In this document: positions 9,283 through 20,342 of the stretch, in pieces
Layout: each line of letters begins with the position of its first letter
Numbering within the stretch: position 1 is the stretch's first letter
Origin: an uncultured Planctomycetia bacterium
GTDB lineage: Bacteria; Planctomycetota; Phycisphaerae; Phycisphaerales; SM1A02
NCBI GenBank assembly: GCA_937871505.1
Contig: CALMPF010000066.1
Span: forward strand, 1-64,000
Length of the DNA stretch: 64,000 bases
Reading direction: 5' to 3'
Translations under genes and position numbers: made by a program
The notes under the pieces: generated by a model
What the model saw: the letters and a program-made list of their open reading frames with translations, nothing else
What the model was told of the DNA's origin: nothing
The model's database searches: none

Positions 9283-11478
9283 ATGGCATCCTCGAAAGTC
9301 TCTTGGGGCATGGAGATCGGAGCCGACTCCATCAAGGCGATCCGCCTCGAGCGGACGGGCGATGACGTCCGGGTGACCGACTTCGCCGTGATTCCGCACA
9401 AGCGCGTCCTGACCACCCCGGATCTCGATCAAGACGAGATGATCCGGCTGGGGCTCGGCCAGTTCATCAGCCAGAAGGCGATCGAGGGCGACCGGCTGGT
9501 GATGTCCGTGCCCGGGCACGCGGCCTTCGCCAGGTTCGCCAAGCTCCCGCCAGTCGAGCCCAAGAAGGTGCCGGACATCGTCAAGTTCGAGGCGGTGCAG
9601 CAGATTCCCTTCCCGATCGATCAGGTCGAGTGGGATTATCAGACGTTTGTGGCACCGGACTCGCCGGAGGTCGAAGTCGGCATCTTCGCGATCACGCGCG
9701 AACGAGTCAGCCAGCGGCTGTCGCTGTACGCGGAGTTGGGGATCCAGCCGGAGATCCTCTCTCTCAGCCCGGTCGCCGTCTACAACGCCATGGCCTTCGA
9801 CCTGGGGCTCGCGGGGAATCACAAGCCTCTGGTATTCATGGACATCGGGACCAGCGCCACGGACCTGATCGTCGCTGATCAGGGGCGCTGCTGGATCCGC
9901 ACGTTTCCGCTCGGAGGGACGCACTTCACCGACGCGGTGACCGAGGCGTTCAAGCTCAGTTACAGCAAGGCGGACAAGCTCAAGCAGGAGTCGGCGACGA
10001 GCAAGTACGCCAAGCAGATCATGCAGGCGATGCGGCCGGTCTTCAGCGACCTGCTCCAGGAGGTGCAGCGGTCGCTCGGCTATTACCAGACGCTCCACCG
10101 TGAGACGACGCTGGACACGATCGTCGGTCTCGGTTCCACGTTCAAGATCCCGGGACTCCGGAAGTTCCTCGGCCAGCAGCTCCAGATGGATGTGCTGCGC
10201 CTCGACGAGTTCAAGCGCATCCGCGTCGAAGGGCGCGACGCTGCGGAGTTTTCTGCGGCGGCTGTGAACATGGCGACCGCGTACGGACTCGCGCTTCAGG
10301 GCGTCGGACTCGCGCCGATCGCGGTCAACCTCGCCCCGGTGGACTCGCTCCGGGAGCAGCTCTGGCGCGGCAAGACCAAGTGGTTCGCGGCGGCGGCTGG
10401 GATCGCGGTGGCTGCCGCGGGACTGATGTTCGTCGGCCCGTATCGGGACCACGCCAGCCTCCGGCCCGGCGGTGTCGACCCGGTGGTCGAGGACGTCACG
10501 CGGCGCGGGCAGACCCTCAAGACGCAGGCAGCGGGCGTCGAGCAGTCTGCGTCGCTGGGTCTCGAGATCGGCGGATTCCGAGCGATGCTCCTCGATCGGC
10601 GGGTCTGGCCCGCGCTCGTCGAGGACGCCGTGCTCGCGCTGCGGTCGACCAATCCCCAGGCGCCGCTCATCGCAGACGATGTCGATGCGATCCTCGCCAT
10701 CCCGGCGGGTGAACGCCGGCTGGTCAGCCTCCAGCGGCTCGACGGAACGTACAACGGGTTCGCGGGAGAGCGACGTCGGATCGACGTCACGATGGAGGTC
10801 GAGTTCTCGCACGCCGACCGTGAGGTCTTTCTGAACACGACCGTGGCGCGGTGGCTTCGCGACGAAGGTTCAAAGGTCCGCGACGGCGTGCCGTTCCGCG
10901 TCCTCCCGGAGTCCGTCACGATCAACCCCGGCCGGATGGTGACCACGCGTGTGGCGGATCCCTCCGACCCCAGCGGGTCGGCGGGCGCGGGCGGAGGCGC
11001 GGGCAGGCCGGGCGGCAGACCGGCTGGTGACGAGGATCCGGACCGTCCCCGTGGTCGGCCGACCGCTCCGGCTGGCGATGGCTTCGGTGGAGGCGGCGGA
11101 GGTGGCCGAGGCGGCGGCGGTCTGGAGGGCGGCGGGGTTCCGCGGCGCGGCCTTGAAGATGGTCTCATCGCCCCCCCGGACTTCGGACCCGGCGCGCCCC
11201 CGGGCGGTCGCGGAACTGATCTCGGCGGCGTCGACGTTCCGCCGCGCGATGGCGCGCCGCCGGGGCGCGGGCTCGAGCCGCCGCCGGATCCGAGGGGCCC
11301 TGCGGAGGAGCGCATTCTCGACCTCAACGCAAACGCCCCGATCCCCGAGCCTCCGCTGCTCTACAGACCGGGCGACCAGGTTCATCGGGCGTTGATCACA
11401 TTCACGGTCGAACTGCTCCAGCCCGGCCCGGCTCCGACGTCGGGTGGCGAGGGGATTCAGGGAGGCTCGCCGGCATGA
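9283..11478 (+). CDS. PilM-PilN fusion, type IV pilus / type II secretion inner-membrane platform
   Basis: The 731-residue protein begins as a PilM: an actin-like ATPase fold with VSWGMEIGADSIKAIRL at the N-terminus, KFEAVQQIPFPIDQVEWDYQ (about 101-120), the phosphate-binding FMDIGTSATDLIV (about 185-197) and VGLGSTFKIPGL (281-292). At about residue 346 it runs straight into AVNLAP, equivalent to the (I)NLLP peptide at the N-terminus of PilN that normally binds PilM. A transmembrane helix (about 367-385) and a periplasmic domain (about 390-560) follow. The last 170 residues are mostly a Gly/Pro/Arg-rich linker, then a short ordered end. PilM and PilN are usually separate genes. The gene overlaps the next by 4 bp (ATGA), implying translational coupling. 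Confidence 0.85.
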   Translation: MASSKVSWGMEIGADSIKAIRLERTGDDVRVTDFAVIPHKRVLTTPDLDQDEMIRLGLGQFISQKAIEGDRLVMSVPGHAAFARFAKLPPVEPKKVPDIVKFEAVQQIPFPIDQVEWDYQTFVAPDSPEVEVGIFAITRERVSQRLSLYAELGIQPEILSLSPVAVYNAMAFDLGLAGNHKPLVFMDIGTSATDLIVADQGRCWIRTFPLGGTHFTDAVTEAFKLSYSKADKLKQESATSKYAKQIMQAMRPVFSDLLQEVQRSLGYYQTLHRETTLDTIVGLGSTFKIPGLRKFLGQQLQMDVLRLDEFKRIRVEGRDAAEFSAAAVNMATAYGLALQGVGLAPIAVNLAPVDSLREQLWRGKTKWFAAAAGIAVAAAGLMFVGPYRDHASLRPGGVDPVVEDVTRRGQTLKTQAAGVEQSASLGLEIGGFRAMLLDRRVWPALVEDAVLALRSTNPQAPLIADDVDAILAIPAGERRLVSLQRLDGTYNGFAGERRRIDVTMEVEFSHADREVFLNTTVARWLRDEGSKVRDGVPFRVLPESVTINPGRMVTTRVADPSDPSGSAGAGGGAGRPGGRPAGDEDPDRPRGRPTAPAGDGFGGGGGGGRGGGGLEGGGVPRRGLEDGLIAPPDFGPGAPPGGRGTDLGGVDVPPRDGAPPGRGLEPPPDPRGPAEERILDLNANAPIPEPPLLYRPGDQVHRALITFTVELLQPGPAPTSGGEGIQGGSPA

Positions 11479-12914
11479 ACAGCAAGATCATTTCCTGGCT
11501 GCGATCGAACGTCCTCATCGTTGCGCTCGCGGCGGTGCTGCTCGCCGCGCCGCCGCTCGGGTTCGTCTTCGCGAGCGGGCTCGCCGAGAAGGTGCGCACC
11601 GAGGCGCAGGCCCGAGCGCAGAAACTTTCGCAGCTTGAAGCGCTCCAGCGCACACAGGTCACGCTGGCGATCCCCGGCGAGACGCCCATCTCCGTCTCGA
11701 CGGTCGTCAACCGCCGGCTGATCGAACGCTACGAGCAGATCGTCAGGGATCTCCAGCGCGATGCGGGCGAGGTGCGCGACATCATCCTCCGGCAGAACCG
11801 GCAGTCGCACGACCTGATCATCCCGCGACTGTTCCCCGAGATGCCGATTCACGAGCGGGACACGCTGCCGCAGGAGATGTTCGAGCGCGTCCGGCAGGCG
11901 TACGTCGACCTTCTCAAGCAGGTCCGCGGCGGTACGCCGCCGTCGGCTGTCGAGCTCGCCAGGGGTCTCGCCGTCCGCGAAGAGCAGTACATCACGGCGA
12001 ACCTCCGCAAGGCGAGCCGCAGGGATCTCTCGTCGGAGGAGCTTGCCGCCCTGACCAAGGAGCTCTCCAACGCCCGGCTGGCTCGATACGGCGATGCGGC
12101 TCAGGCGATCGGGATGTACATCGCGCCGGGGGCGATTCCCGTGCCGCCCGAGAGCCTTCGATCCGGCGCCTCGCCGCGCCAGCTCTTCGGATGGCAGTGG
12201 AACTTCTGGATAGTCTCGGACGTCCTCAACGCCTTGCACGACGCCAACGTCGCGGTCGGAGGCGAGCAGGGATCGGTCGTGTCGAATCCGGTCAAGCGCG
12301 TGCTCTCGCTGCGAATCCTCGACGGGATCGACGGGGGCTCGGCCAGCGCGGGGGGCCCCGATTCGACGGGCACTCCGACGGGTGGCGGTGCAACCGGCCG
12401 TCGCCAGACGAGTTTCGGCGACATGACCGGGATGAATCGGCCTGGACGGCAGCGAGAACCGGAGCTCTCTGAGGAGGAGCTGGAGCGACGCCTCATGGGC
12501 GAGGACGTCACCGAGGCCCCGAGGGCGCAGTCTCCTGCGGCGACGATGGCGGCGCCGTCGATCGCGACCTCCGCGTCGCTTGACTACCAGAGGAGCCTCA
12601 CCGGCCGGGTGAGCAATCCGCTGTACGACGTCCGGATGGTCGAGCTGCGGCTGGTCGCAAGCTTCGAGCATCTGCCGGTGATCCTCGACGCGATCGCGGG
12701 GCGGAACCTGATGACCGTCCTGGGCATGGACCTGCGGACGGCCGATCCCTTTCAGGCCGCGGCGCGCGGCTTCATCTACGGGAGCGAGCCGATCGTCGAG
12801 GTCACGCTTCTGATCGAGACCATCTGGCTGCGGGAGTGGACGGTTCCGTTCATGCCCGCGGCCATGAAGGACTTCCTGAAGATCGCGCCGCCCGCGCCGC
12901 CGATGGCTCCCTAG
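11475..12914 (+). CDS. PilO-like inner-membrane pilus assembly protein
   Basis: The 479-residue protein has a short cytoplasmic start (MNSKIISWLRSN), one transmembrane helix (about 13-34) and a long periplasmic part. A charged helical region (about 40-220) could form a coiled coil. A Gly/Thr/Ser-rich linker lies at about 290-330. The last 110 residues (YDVRMVELRLVASFEHLPVI and a following LMTVLGMDLR) resemble the ferredoxin-like domain of PilO, where a short domain senses its PilN partner. At over 450 residues it is about twice the length of a typical PilO. The assignment rests on topology and on its 4-bp overlap with the PilM-PilN gene, not on a clear family motif. Confidence 0.6.
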   Translation: MNSKIISWLRSNVLIVALAAVLLAAPPLGFVFASGLAEKVRTEAQARAQKLSQLEALQRTQVTLAIPGETPISVSTVVNRRLIERYEQIVRDLQRDAGEVRDIILRQNRQSHDLIIPRLFPEMPIHERDTLPQEMFERVRQAYVDLLKQVRGGTPPSAVELARGLAVREEQYITANLRKASRRDLSSEELAALTKELSNARLARYGDAAQAIGMYIAPGAIPVPPESLRSGASPRQLFGWQWNFWIVSDVLNALHDANVAVGGEQGSVVSNPVKRVLSLRILDGIDGGSASAGGPDSTGTPTGGGATGRRQTSFGDMTGMNRPGRQREPELSEEELERRLMGEDVTEAPRAQSPAATMAAPSIATSASLDYQRSLTGRVSNPLYDVRMVELRLVASFEHLPVILDAIAGRNLMTVLGMDLRTADPFQAAARGFIYGSEPIVEVTLLIETIWLREWTVPFMPAAMKDFLKIAPPAPPMAP

Positions 12915-12977
12915 CAAGCGCCTCCCAGACACCCCGCGACACCCCTATCGGCCGAGCAGCGCCTCGGCGGAGCAGCC

Positions 12978-14885
12978 ATGAAGATCAAGGGCATCAGTTT
13001 CGTCGAGCAGCACATCGAGAAGATCGTCCTCGGCGTCGCCGCGCTCGGCCTCGTCGGCGTCGCGGTGTGGCAGTTTGCGCTGCGCTCCAACACCGTGACG
13101 ATGGGGGGACGCGAGGTTCCCCCCGGCGCTGTCGATCGCGAGCTCGTCGAGCGCGCCACGGCCCTCGCGGACAGGCTTCGCGACGACGCCCCGGCCGATC
13201 TCTCGGCGTTCGACCGCCCGCCGACCAAGGGGGCAGCCGAACTGGCCGAGGCGATGCGAAGCAAGGTCTCGGGCACCGAACGGCTCGCCCGGCTCTCGCC
13301 GGCGCTCGGCGCACGGCTTCTCCCGATCGACCTCGGCGCGGACACCTGGTATTTCGAGCCTCGACCCGGGGCGCCGGCGATTCTGGCGGAAGTGGTGCAG
13401 ACTGCCGACGCGCTCGACGATCGCGCCGTCATCGACTTCCCCGAGCTGGCCGCGCGATTCCGGGGCAGCGGTCCCAAGGACATCGTCTGGACGACGCCCG
13501 CCGCGGTCATCGACCCCGCGGCGCTCCGCAGCGAGCTGCGCCGCGCCGAACTGGGCGCGAATCCGCCGAAGTCCCAGGTTCCGACGCCTTGGTACAACGA
13601 CGCACTGATGATCGTCGACGTCGTCTTCGAGCGCGAGACGCTCCGCCCGGACGGGAGCTGGGGCGACCGCGTCGAGGTGCAGCCGATCCCGGGCCAGCTC
13701 AGCTATCGCCCGCAGATCGTGGGCGGTGCCGACGCCGCCTTCAGCCAGCGGCTGCTGGGATCGCTCGCGACGCCCTCCGTGCAGCAGCAGATCCTCCAGC
13801 CAGAGTTTCTGCCGACCCGCAACAGCGCCTTCGTCCAGCCGTCGATGCCGGTCGCCTCAGCGTCGGCCTCGGGAAACGAGGCGGCGGAGCAGCTCCTCGA
13901 TCTTCTGACTCGATTGCGCGACGAGCGCTCGCGAAAGGACGCGGAGCTCACGAGGCTCGGCGGGCCGCTCGAGGACGATCGCCGCGATCGGCGCGAGGAA
14001 CGCGACGAGAGCGATCGCGGGGGCTCCGGCAGCGGCGCTCCGCCGCCCGGAGGCGGGCTCGGCGGTGGCTTCAGCGGTCCGCGCGGCGGCAGCACGGATC
14101 GGAGCGAAGCCGACGCCGAGCGTGAGAAGCGACGGCGTCAGTTGCTCACCCGCGAGCTTCGGCGACTCGCAGAGCGCATCACGCGGGTCGAGCGCGAGCT
14201 CGGCGAGATCGCTCCGGAACTGCTTGCGGACCGGTCCGCCAGGGGGACTGGCGTGATCGATCTCGCCGGGGAAACCCCGGTGCTCGTCTGGGCGCACGAT
14301 CTCGGGGTCGAGCCAGGCCGGACGTATCGCTATCGCGCGATGGCCCGGCTGTTCAATCCCTTCTTCGCTCGATCGCGCCAGCTCGTCGCCGAGCAGGCGC
14401 GGCTCGCAGAGTCGCTCGCTCTCCCCACGGCGTGGAGCGAGTGGTCGCGGCCGGTCGACGTCACCCCGCCCGTGGCGTTCTTCCTCACCCGAGCAGCGCC
14501 CGGAGAGGGCCCGCTCGGCGCGGGGATCGCGCGCTTCGAGATCTACCGCCTGCATGACGGAAAGTGGCGGCGCGACGAGATGAGCGTCAGCCCGGGCGAC
14601 CGTGTCGGAAGGGTGATCGAGTCGGCCCGAGGCGGACTGCCGATCGAAGCGGCAGCGGGCGCGGCGCCGGTCGCCATCGACTTCGGGACGGAGTGGTACG
14701 TCGTCGACATCATCGAGGACTTCACGGCCGAGCGCCGCTCGCCCGGCGACCTTCAGAGAGCCGGCATCGTGGTCCTCCAGCGTGCGGACGGGCAGCGAAT
14801 CGAGCTCCGTGAACCGCAGCGCGACCTCGGCAGCGAGCAGCGTCGTCGGCTGAATCGAGATTGGAAGGTCGGATCGCTCTCGTAG
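12978..14885 (+). CDS. Membrane-anchored protein of the pilus operon, unknown family
   Basis: The 635-residue protein has an N-terminal membrane anchor (about residues 17-37, KIVLGVAALGLVGVAVWQF). A soluble region of about 300 residues follows, then a charged Asp/Arg-rich and Gly-rich linker (about 330-375). A helical segment (about 375-415) is rich in Arg and Glu. The C-terminal domain of about 200 residues is predicted to be beta-rich (GVEPGRTYRYRAMARLFNP, WYVVDIIEDF). I do not recognise a family. Position suggests a role like PilP/GspC, linking the inner-membrane platform to the secretin, but no PilP motif is visible. It starts 63 bp after the PilO-like gene with GCGGAG upstream of the ATG, so it is probably co-transcribed. 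No secretin (PilQ), PilB or PilC gene is in the window. Confidence 0.65.
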   Translation: MKIKGISFVEQHIEKIVLGVAALGLVGVAVWQFALRSNTVTMGGREVPPGAVDRELVERATALADRLRDDAPADLSAFDRPPTKGAAELAEAMRSKVSGTERLARLSPALGARLLPIDLGADTWYFEPRPGAPAILAEVVQTADALDDRAVIDFPELAARFRGSGPKDIVWTTPAAVIDPAALRSELRRAELGANPPKSQVPTPWYNDALMIVDVVFERETLRPDGSWGDRVEVQPIPGQLSYRPQIVGGADAAFSQRLLGSLATPSVQQQILQPEFLPTRNSAFVQPSMPVASASASGNEAAEQLLDLLTRLRDERSRKDAELTRLGGPLEDDRRDRREERDESDRGGSGSGAPPPGGGLGGGFSGPRGGSTDRSEADAEREKRRRQLLTRELRRLAERITRVERELGEIAPELLADRSARGTGVIDLAGETPVLVWAHDLGVEPGRTYRYRAMARLFNPFFARSRQLVAEQARLAESLALPTAWSEWSRPVDVTPPVAFFLTRAAPGEGPLGAGIARFEIYRLHDGKWRRDEMSVSPGDRVGRVIESARGGLPIEAAAGAAPVAIDFGTEWYVVDIIEDFTAERRSPGDLQRAGIVVLQRADGQRIELREPQRDLGSEQRRRLNRDWKVGSLS

Positions 14886-15353
14886 CGGCCCGCGGCTATC
14901 GGGCAGTCGGGCAGAGGCCGAAGCGCCACCGACTCCGAAGAGCCGCGCGCCGTTCCGTTGCGGGCCTTCGCGGAGCGAGGCCCCGATCAGGTCAACCTGA
15001 GACGCCCCGGCGACACGAACCGAACGGGACGCCGACCCGTACGTCTGTTCGTGCCACGGACGGCGGGTTCGTCAAGGCGGATGCCGCTCGCGACAGGCTG
15101 CTCGGCGTTCGCCGTCCCCGTGGTCCTGATTGCCCGGACGAAGTGGCTCGATCGGCCGCTCGGTGGTCGGTGACCGCACGCGCAGGACCGGCCGGGGGGG
15201 GCGGGGGCGGACCGGATCGGCGATTCGGCGGCTCGTCACCCGTGCCGATGTGGATGAACCGTGGATCGGTCTCGACCCGCCGCGGACCGGCGCCGAGAAG
15301 TCGCCAAAGTAGCCCGCTGACGCCGCATCCGGAGAAATTCGCGGCGAGGGGCA
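14886..15353. other. Gene-free spacer before the rRNA unit
   Basis: I see no supported gene here; the open frames are short and have no recognisable motif. The region separates the pilus operon from the rRNA promoter and may contain upstream activating sequence for it. No clear terminator hairpin with a T-run follows the pilus operon. Confidence 0.4.
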
Positions 15354-15381
15354 TTGACAACCGTTGTGCTTCGGCTAACAT
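15354..15381 (+). promoter_or_regulatory. Sigma-70-type promoter of the 23S-5S rRNA unit
   Basis: A perfect -35 box TTGACA (15354-15359) is followed after 16 bp by TAACAT (15376-15381). It is the best consensus promoter I found in the window and points toward the boxA and 23S gene. The predicted transcript starts near 15388, giving a leader of about 620 nt before mature 23S rRNA. Confidence 0.75.
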
Positions 15382-15591
15382 CTTCGTCTCGCTGGCCGGA
15401 ACGACCGCCCCGGTCCCTCGCACAGTCTGTCCCGCCACGTTCCGTCAGGAACCTGGAGGGGCGTCGAGGGGCAATCCCGGGTCGGGCCCGACCGACGGGC
15501 GAGAAGCCGAAACGCACGACCGGCGAGAGGCTCTACGGGTTGACGCGAAGCGTTGGCCCGAGGGCGTCGAGTCGGCCCCGTCGATTCGTTC

Positions 15592-15604
15592 GTTCTTTGA
15601 CATT
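15592..15604 (+). promoter_or_regulatory. boxA-like rRNA antitermination site
   Basis: GTTCTTTGACATT closely matches bacterial boxA (consensus TGCTCTTTAACA), which binds NusB-S10 and lets polymerase read through untranslated rRNA. Its place, about 200 nt into the leader and immediately before the left arm of the processing stem, is what the known mechanism would predict. Confidence 0.7.
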
Positions 15605-15622
15605 TCGTGAAGCAACGTCGCG
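15603..15622 (+). other. Left arm of the pre-23S processing stem
   Basis: TTTCGTGAAGCAACGTCGCG can pair with 18913-18933, just past the 23S 3' end, with one G-U pair and one bulged base. Such a long-range stem is the usual RNase III substrate that frees pre-23S RNA. Here the left arm lies about 385 nt upstream of the mature 5' end, much farther than the right arm (about 105 nt) is from the 3' end. Confidence 0.7.
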
Positions 15623-16006
15623 GGCCGCGCCATCGTCCGGTTCCCTCTCAGGGGCCGGAATTGGGTCTTTCTGGCGCGGCTCAAGACCGAGATCATTTTC
15701 TGAGCAGCCAATTGAGCTGCCTACGAGAGCTCTCGATGTCGGCATCCTTCGGATGTCGGCTTCCCGAAGCGTCTCGGAAGGCGGTCGGTCCCGATGGCTC
15801 CGCTGCGAGCCAGCAAAGTCGGGTCCGGCCTGGAGCGTGATCACGATCCGAAGCCACAGCAACCTTGTTTCGGGCTGACGTCTGAATGCCTGCTGGCGCA
15901 AGCCGGGAGGAGCGTCGGGCGCCGAGGGCCGGAGCCGGGAAACCGGAGCCGGGAAACCGGAGCCCCCAAACCGAAGCAAGTATGGCAAGTGATGGCGACG
16001 GGACGT
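15623..16006 (+). other. Long 5' spacer inside the pre-23S stem, with short tandem repeats
   Basis: No tRNA or coding gene is visible in these 384 nt. The spacer contains the small hairpin GGCATCCTTCGGATGTC (about 15739-15755). It also has a 14-bp tandem repeat, GGAGCCGGGAAACC, at 15931-15944 and 15945-15958, with a degenerate third copy at 15959-15972. The spacer would be cut out during maturation, so it could in principle yield a stable small RNA. Confidence 0.5.
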
Positions 16007-18808
<2,802 letters not shown>

Positions 18809-18912
18809 ACTTTTCGTCGCATCTGCCGACCGCCGGTTCATCCCGGTGTTCGGTCGGGCGATCTGGAAGTGGGATCGACGTTCCTGCTGAATTGGCGCGA
18901 TCTCGTGTCTCG

Positions 18913-18933
18913 CGCGAACGTTGCTTCATGAAA
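18913..18933 (+). other. Right arm of the pre-23S processing stem
   Basis: This arm contains AACGTTGCTTCATGAAA and is complementary to 15603-15622 on the far side of 23S. It lies between the 23S 3' end and the 23S-5S spacer hairpin. Confidence 0.7.
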
Positions 18934-18938
18934 ATCAG

Positions 18939-18966
18939 CTCGATGCCGTCGAGAGGCGGCATCGAG
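18939..18966 (+). other. 23S-5S spacer hairpin
   Basis: CTCGATGCCG (18939-18948) and CGGCATCGAG (18957-18966) form a perfect 10-bp stem with an 8-nt loop just before 5S rRNA. No T-run follows, so it is more likely a processing signal than a terminator. Confidence 0.6.
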
Positions 18967-18970
18967 TCTT

Positions 18971-19076
18971 GTCGGTGAAGATAGACGAGAGGAAACACCT
19001 GTTCCCATCCCGAACACAGCAGTTAAGCTCTCGTCGCCGATGATACTGCAACGCGGGAAAGTAGGTCATCGCCGAC
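18971..19076 (+). rRNA. rrf: 5S ribosomal RNA
   Basis: About 106 nt closed by the terminal helix GTCGGTGA / TCGCCGAC. The core contains CACCTGTTCCCATCCCGAACACAGCAG in the usual position (helix III and loop C) and a GCGGGAAAGTAGGTC block near the 3' end. It lies 162 nt after 23S in the same transcription unit. The exact ends could shift by two or three bases. Confidence 0.93.
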
Positions 19077-19081
19077 TTCAT

Positions 19082-19120
19082 GACGCCCGCCGGATCACTC
19101 CGGCGGGCGTCGTCCTTTTT
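19082..19120 (+). terminator. Rho-independent terminator of the rRNA unit
   Basis: A perfect 13-bp stem, GACGCCCGCCGGA (19082-19094) with TCCGGCGGGCGTC (19099-19111) and a 4-nt loop, is followed by GTCCTTTTT. It lies six bases after the 5S gene and is the only classical terminator I found in the window. Confidence 0.92.
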
Positions 19121-19397
19121 GGCGATGCGCTGCGCGCGTCTGGCCGCGCGGGGCGCTCGTCGCGCTCCGCTGGCATCGGCGTGCCGTGCGCGGTCCGCGC
19201 GAAACCCTTCGGGAGCCTCGCTGCGGCGTTCGCTTCGCGGAGCCGGCCTTCACCGCCGTGGCGCGGCCGGCGGGGCTTCCGCCGCCCGGGTTCGTCGATC
19301 GGGTGTCCTGCCATCCGGTTTCTGCCTCCGGGTTCCCGCAGTCAGGGGTCCGGAGTGCGGGTCCCGCAGTCTGGGTCCTGCGGTCTGCGGCCTGGCA
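19121..19397. other. Gene-free spacer with degenerate repeats
   Basis: No gene is supported here. The right half (about 19310-19400) is made of degenerate short repeats of the kind GGTCC-GCAGTC and CTCCGGGTT. It resembles the low-complexity stretches at about 44260-44335 and 61862-61960. Confidence 0.4.
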
Positions 19398-20342
19398 TCA
19401 GGTTTCCGGGCAGAGGACCCGTCCGTCGCGGAGGGTGAGGCGTCGCGTCGCGCGCCGAGCGACCGCTGCGTCGTGGGTGACCATGACGACGGCCATCCCG
19501 CGCTGATGCTCGGCGGCGATCAGGTCGAGGATCTCGCCGCCGGTCCGCTCATCGAGATTGCCGGTGGGTTCGTCTGCGAGGAGCACCTGGGGTTCGTTCA
19601 GAAGCGCCCGTGCGATCGCCACGCGCTGCCGCTCGCCTCCTGAGAGCTCCCTCGGGCGGTGCTTGAGCCGATGTCCCAGGCCGAAGCGGTGCAGCAGCGC
19701 TGTCGCCCGCTCTCTCGTCTGGGCGCTCTCTCGCGACCAGCGGGCCCTCCACGCGGAGACCTCTGCCGCCGCGACGCCGGCGATCGACGCTCCCGCGCCT
19801 GCGGCCAGCGCCGTCGCGGCAACGACCGCTGCCGGCGCCAAGGTCGCTCCCCAGCTTCCGCTGGTCGCGACCGCGGACGCAGCGCCGAGCGCCGCACCGG
19901 CACCGCCCACGCCCGCCCAGAAGAGACCGGGCCGGAGCGACCAGCCGACCATCGGGGAGAGCATCGCGTTCTCGAGGACGTTCAGCTCCGGGAGCAGGTG
20001 GTAGAACTGAAACACGAAGCCGACGATGCCGTTGCGAAAGCGGTTCCGCTCGAGGTTCGACATGGAGGCGAGCGAGCGGCCGCGGTGCAGGATCCGGGTT
20101 CCGCCGTGGTCGTCGCGATCGAGGGCGCCGAGGAGGTGCAGCAGCGTGCTCTTGCCGGAGCCCGAGGCCCCGACGATCGCGACCCACTCTCCCGGTTCGA
20201 CCCGGAGCGTCGCGCCTTGGAGCACCGGCACTTCCACGCGGCCGAGCCTGTAGGTCTTGCAGACTTCCGTCGCCTCCAGCAGCGGCTGGGGATCGGCGCC
20301 GGCACCCTGCGGAATCGAGGCGCTCCGGGCTCGTTCACTCAT
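19398..20342 (-). CDS. LolD-like ABC transporter ATP-binding protein with a hydrophobic insertion
   Basis: The 314-residue ATPase has every nucleotide-binding motif: Walker [10 protein letters not shown] (58-66), Q-loop [15 protein letters not shown] (111-125), signature LSGGE (233-237), Walker B VLLADEPT (253-260) and the H-loop histidine at 290. This pattern is that of the LolD/MacB family, which drives lipoprotein release or peptide export. Family members are about 225-235 residues. The excess is an Ala/Gly/Val-rich, strongly hydrophobic insert at about residues 133-205, between the Q-loop and the signature, in the helical subdomain that touches the permease. The start codon overlaps the end of the permease gene by 8 bp, so the pair is coupled. 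Frame and motifs on both sides of the insert are intact. Confidence 0.9.
   Translation of the reverse strand: MSERARSASIPQGAGADPQPLLEATEVCKTYRLGRVEVPVLQGATLRVEPGEWVAIVGASGSGKSTLLHLLGALDRDDHGGTRILHRGRSLASMSNLERNRFRNGIVGFVFQFYHLLPELNVLENAMLSPMVGWSLRPGLFWAGVGGAGAALGAASAVATSGSWGATLAPAAVVAATALAAGAGASIAGVAAAEVSAWRARWSRESAQTRERATALLHRFGLGHRLKHRPRELSGGERQRVAIARALLNEPQVLLADEPTGNLDERTGGEILDLIAAEHQRGMAVVMVTHDAAVARRATRRLTLRDGRVLCPET

Noticed and set aside
8257..10812. 851-codon minus-strand open frame across the pilM region
   Set aside because: It is antisense to PilM; the plus frame carries the ATPase motifs.
14886..16006. tRNA genes expected near the rRNA unit
   Set aside because: I looked for cloverleaf-type T-loop sequence (GGTTCRA) in the leader and spacers and saw none.
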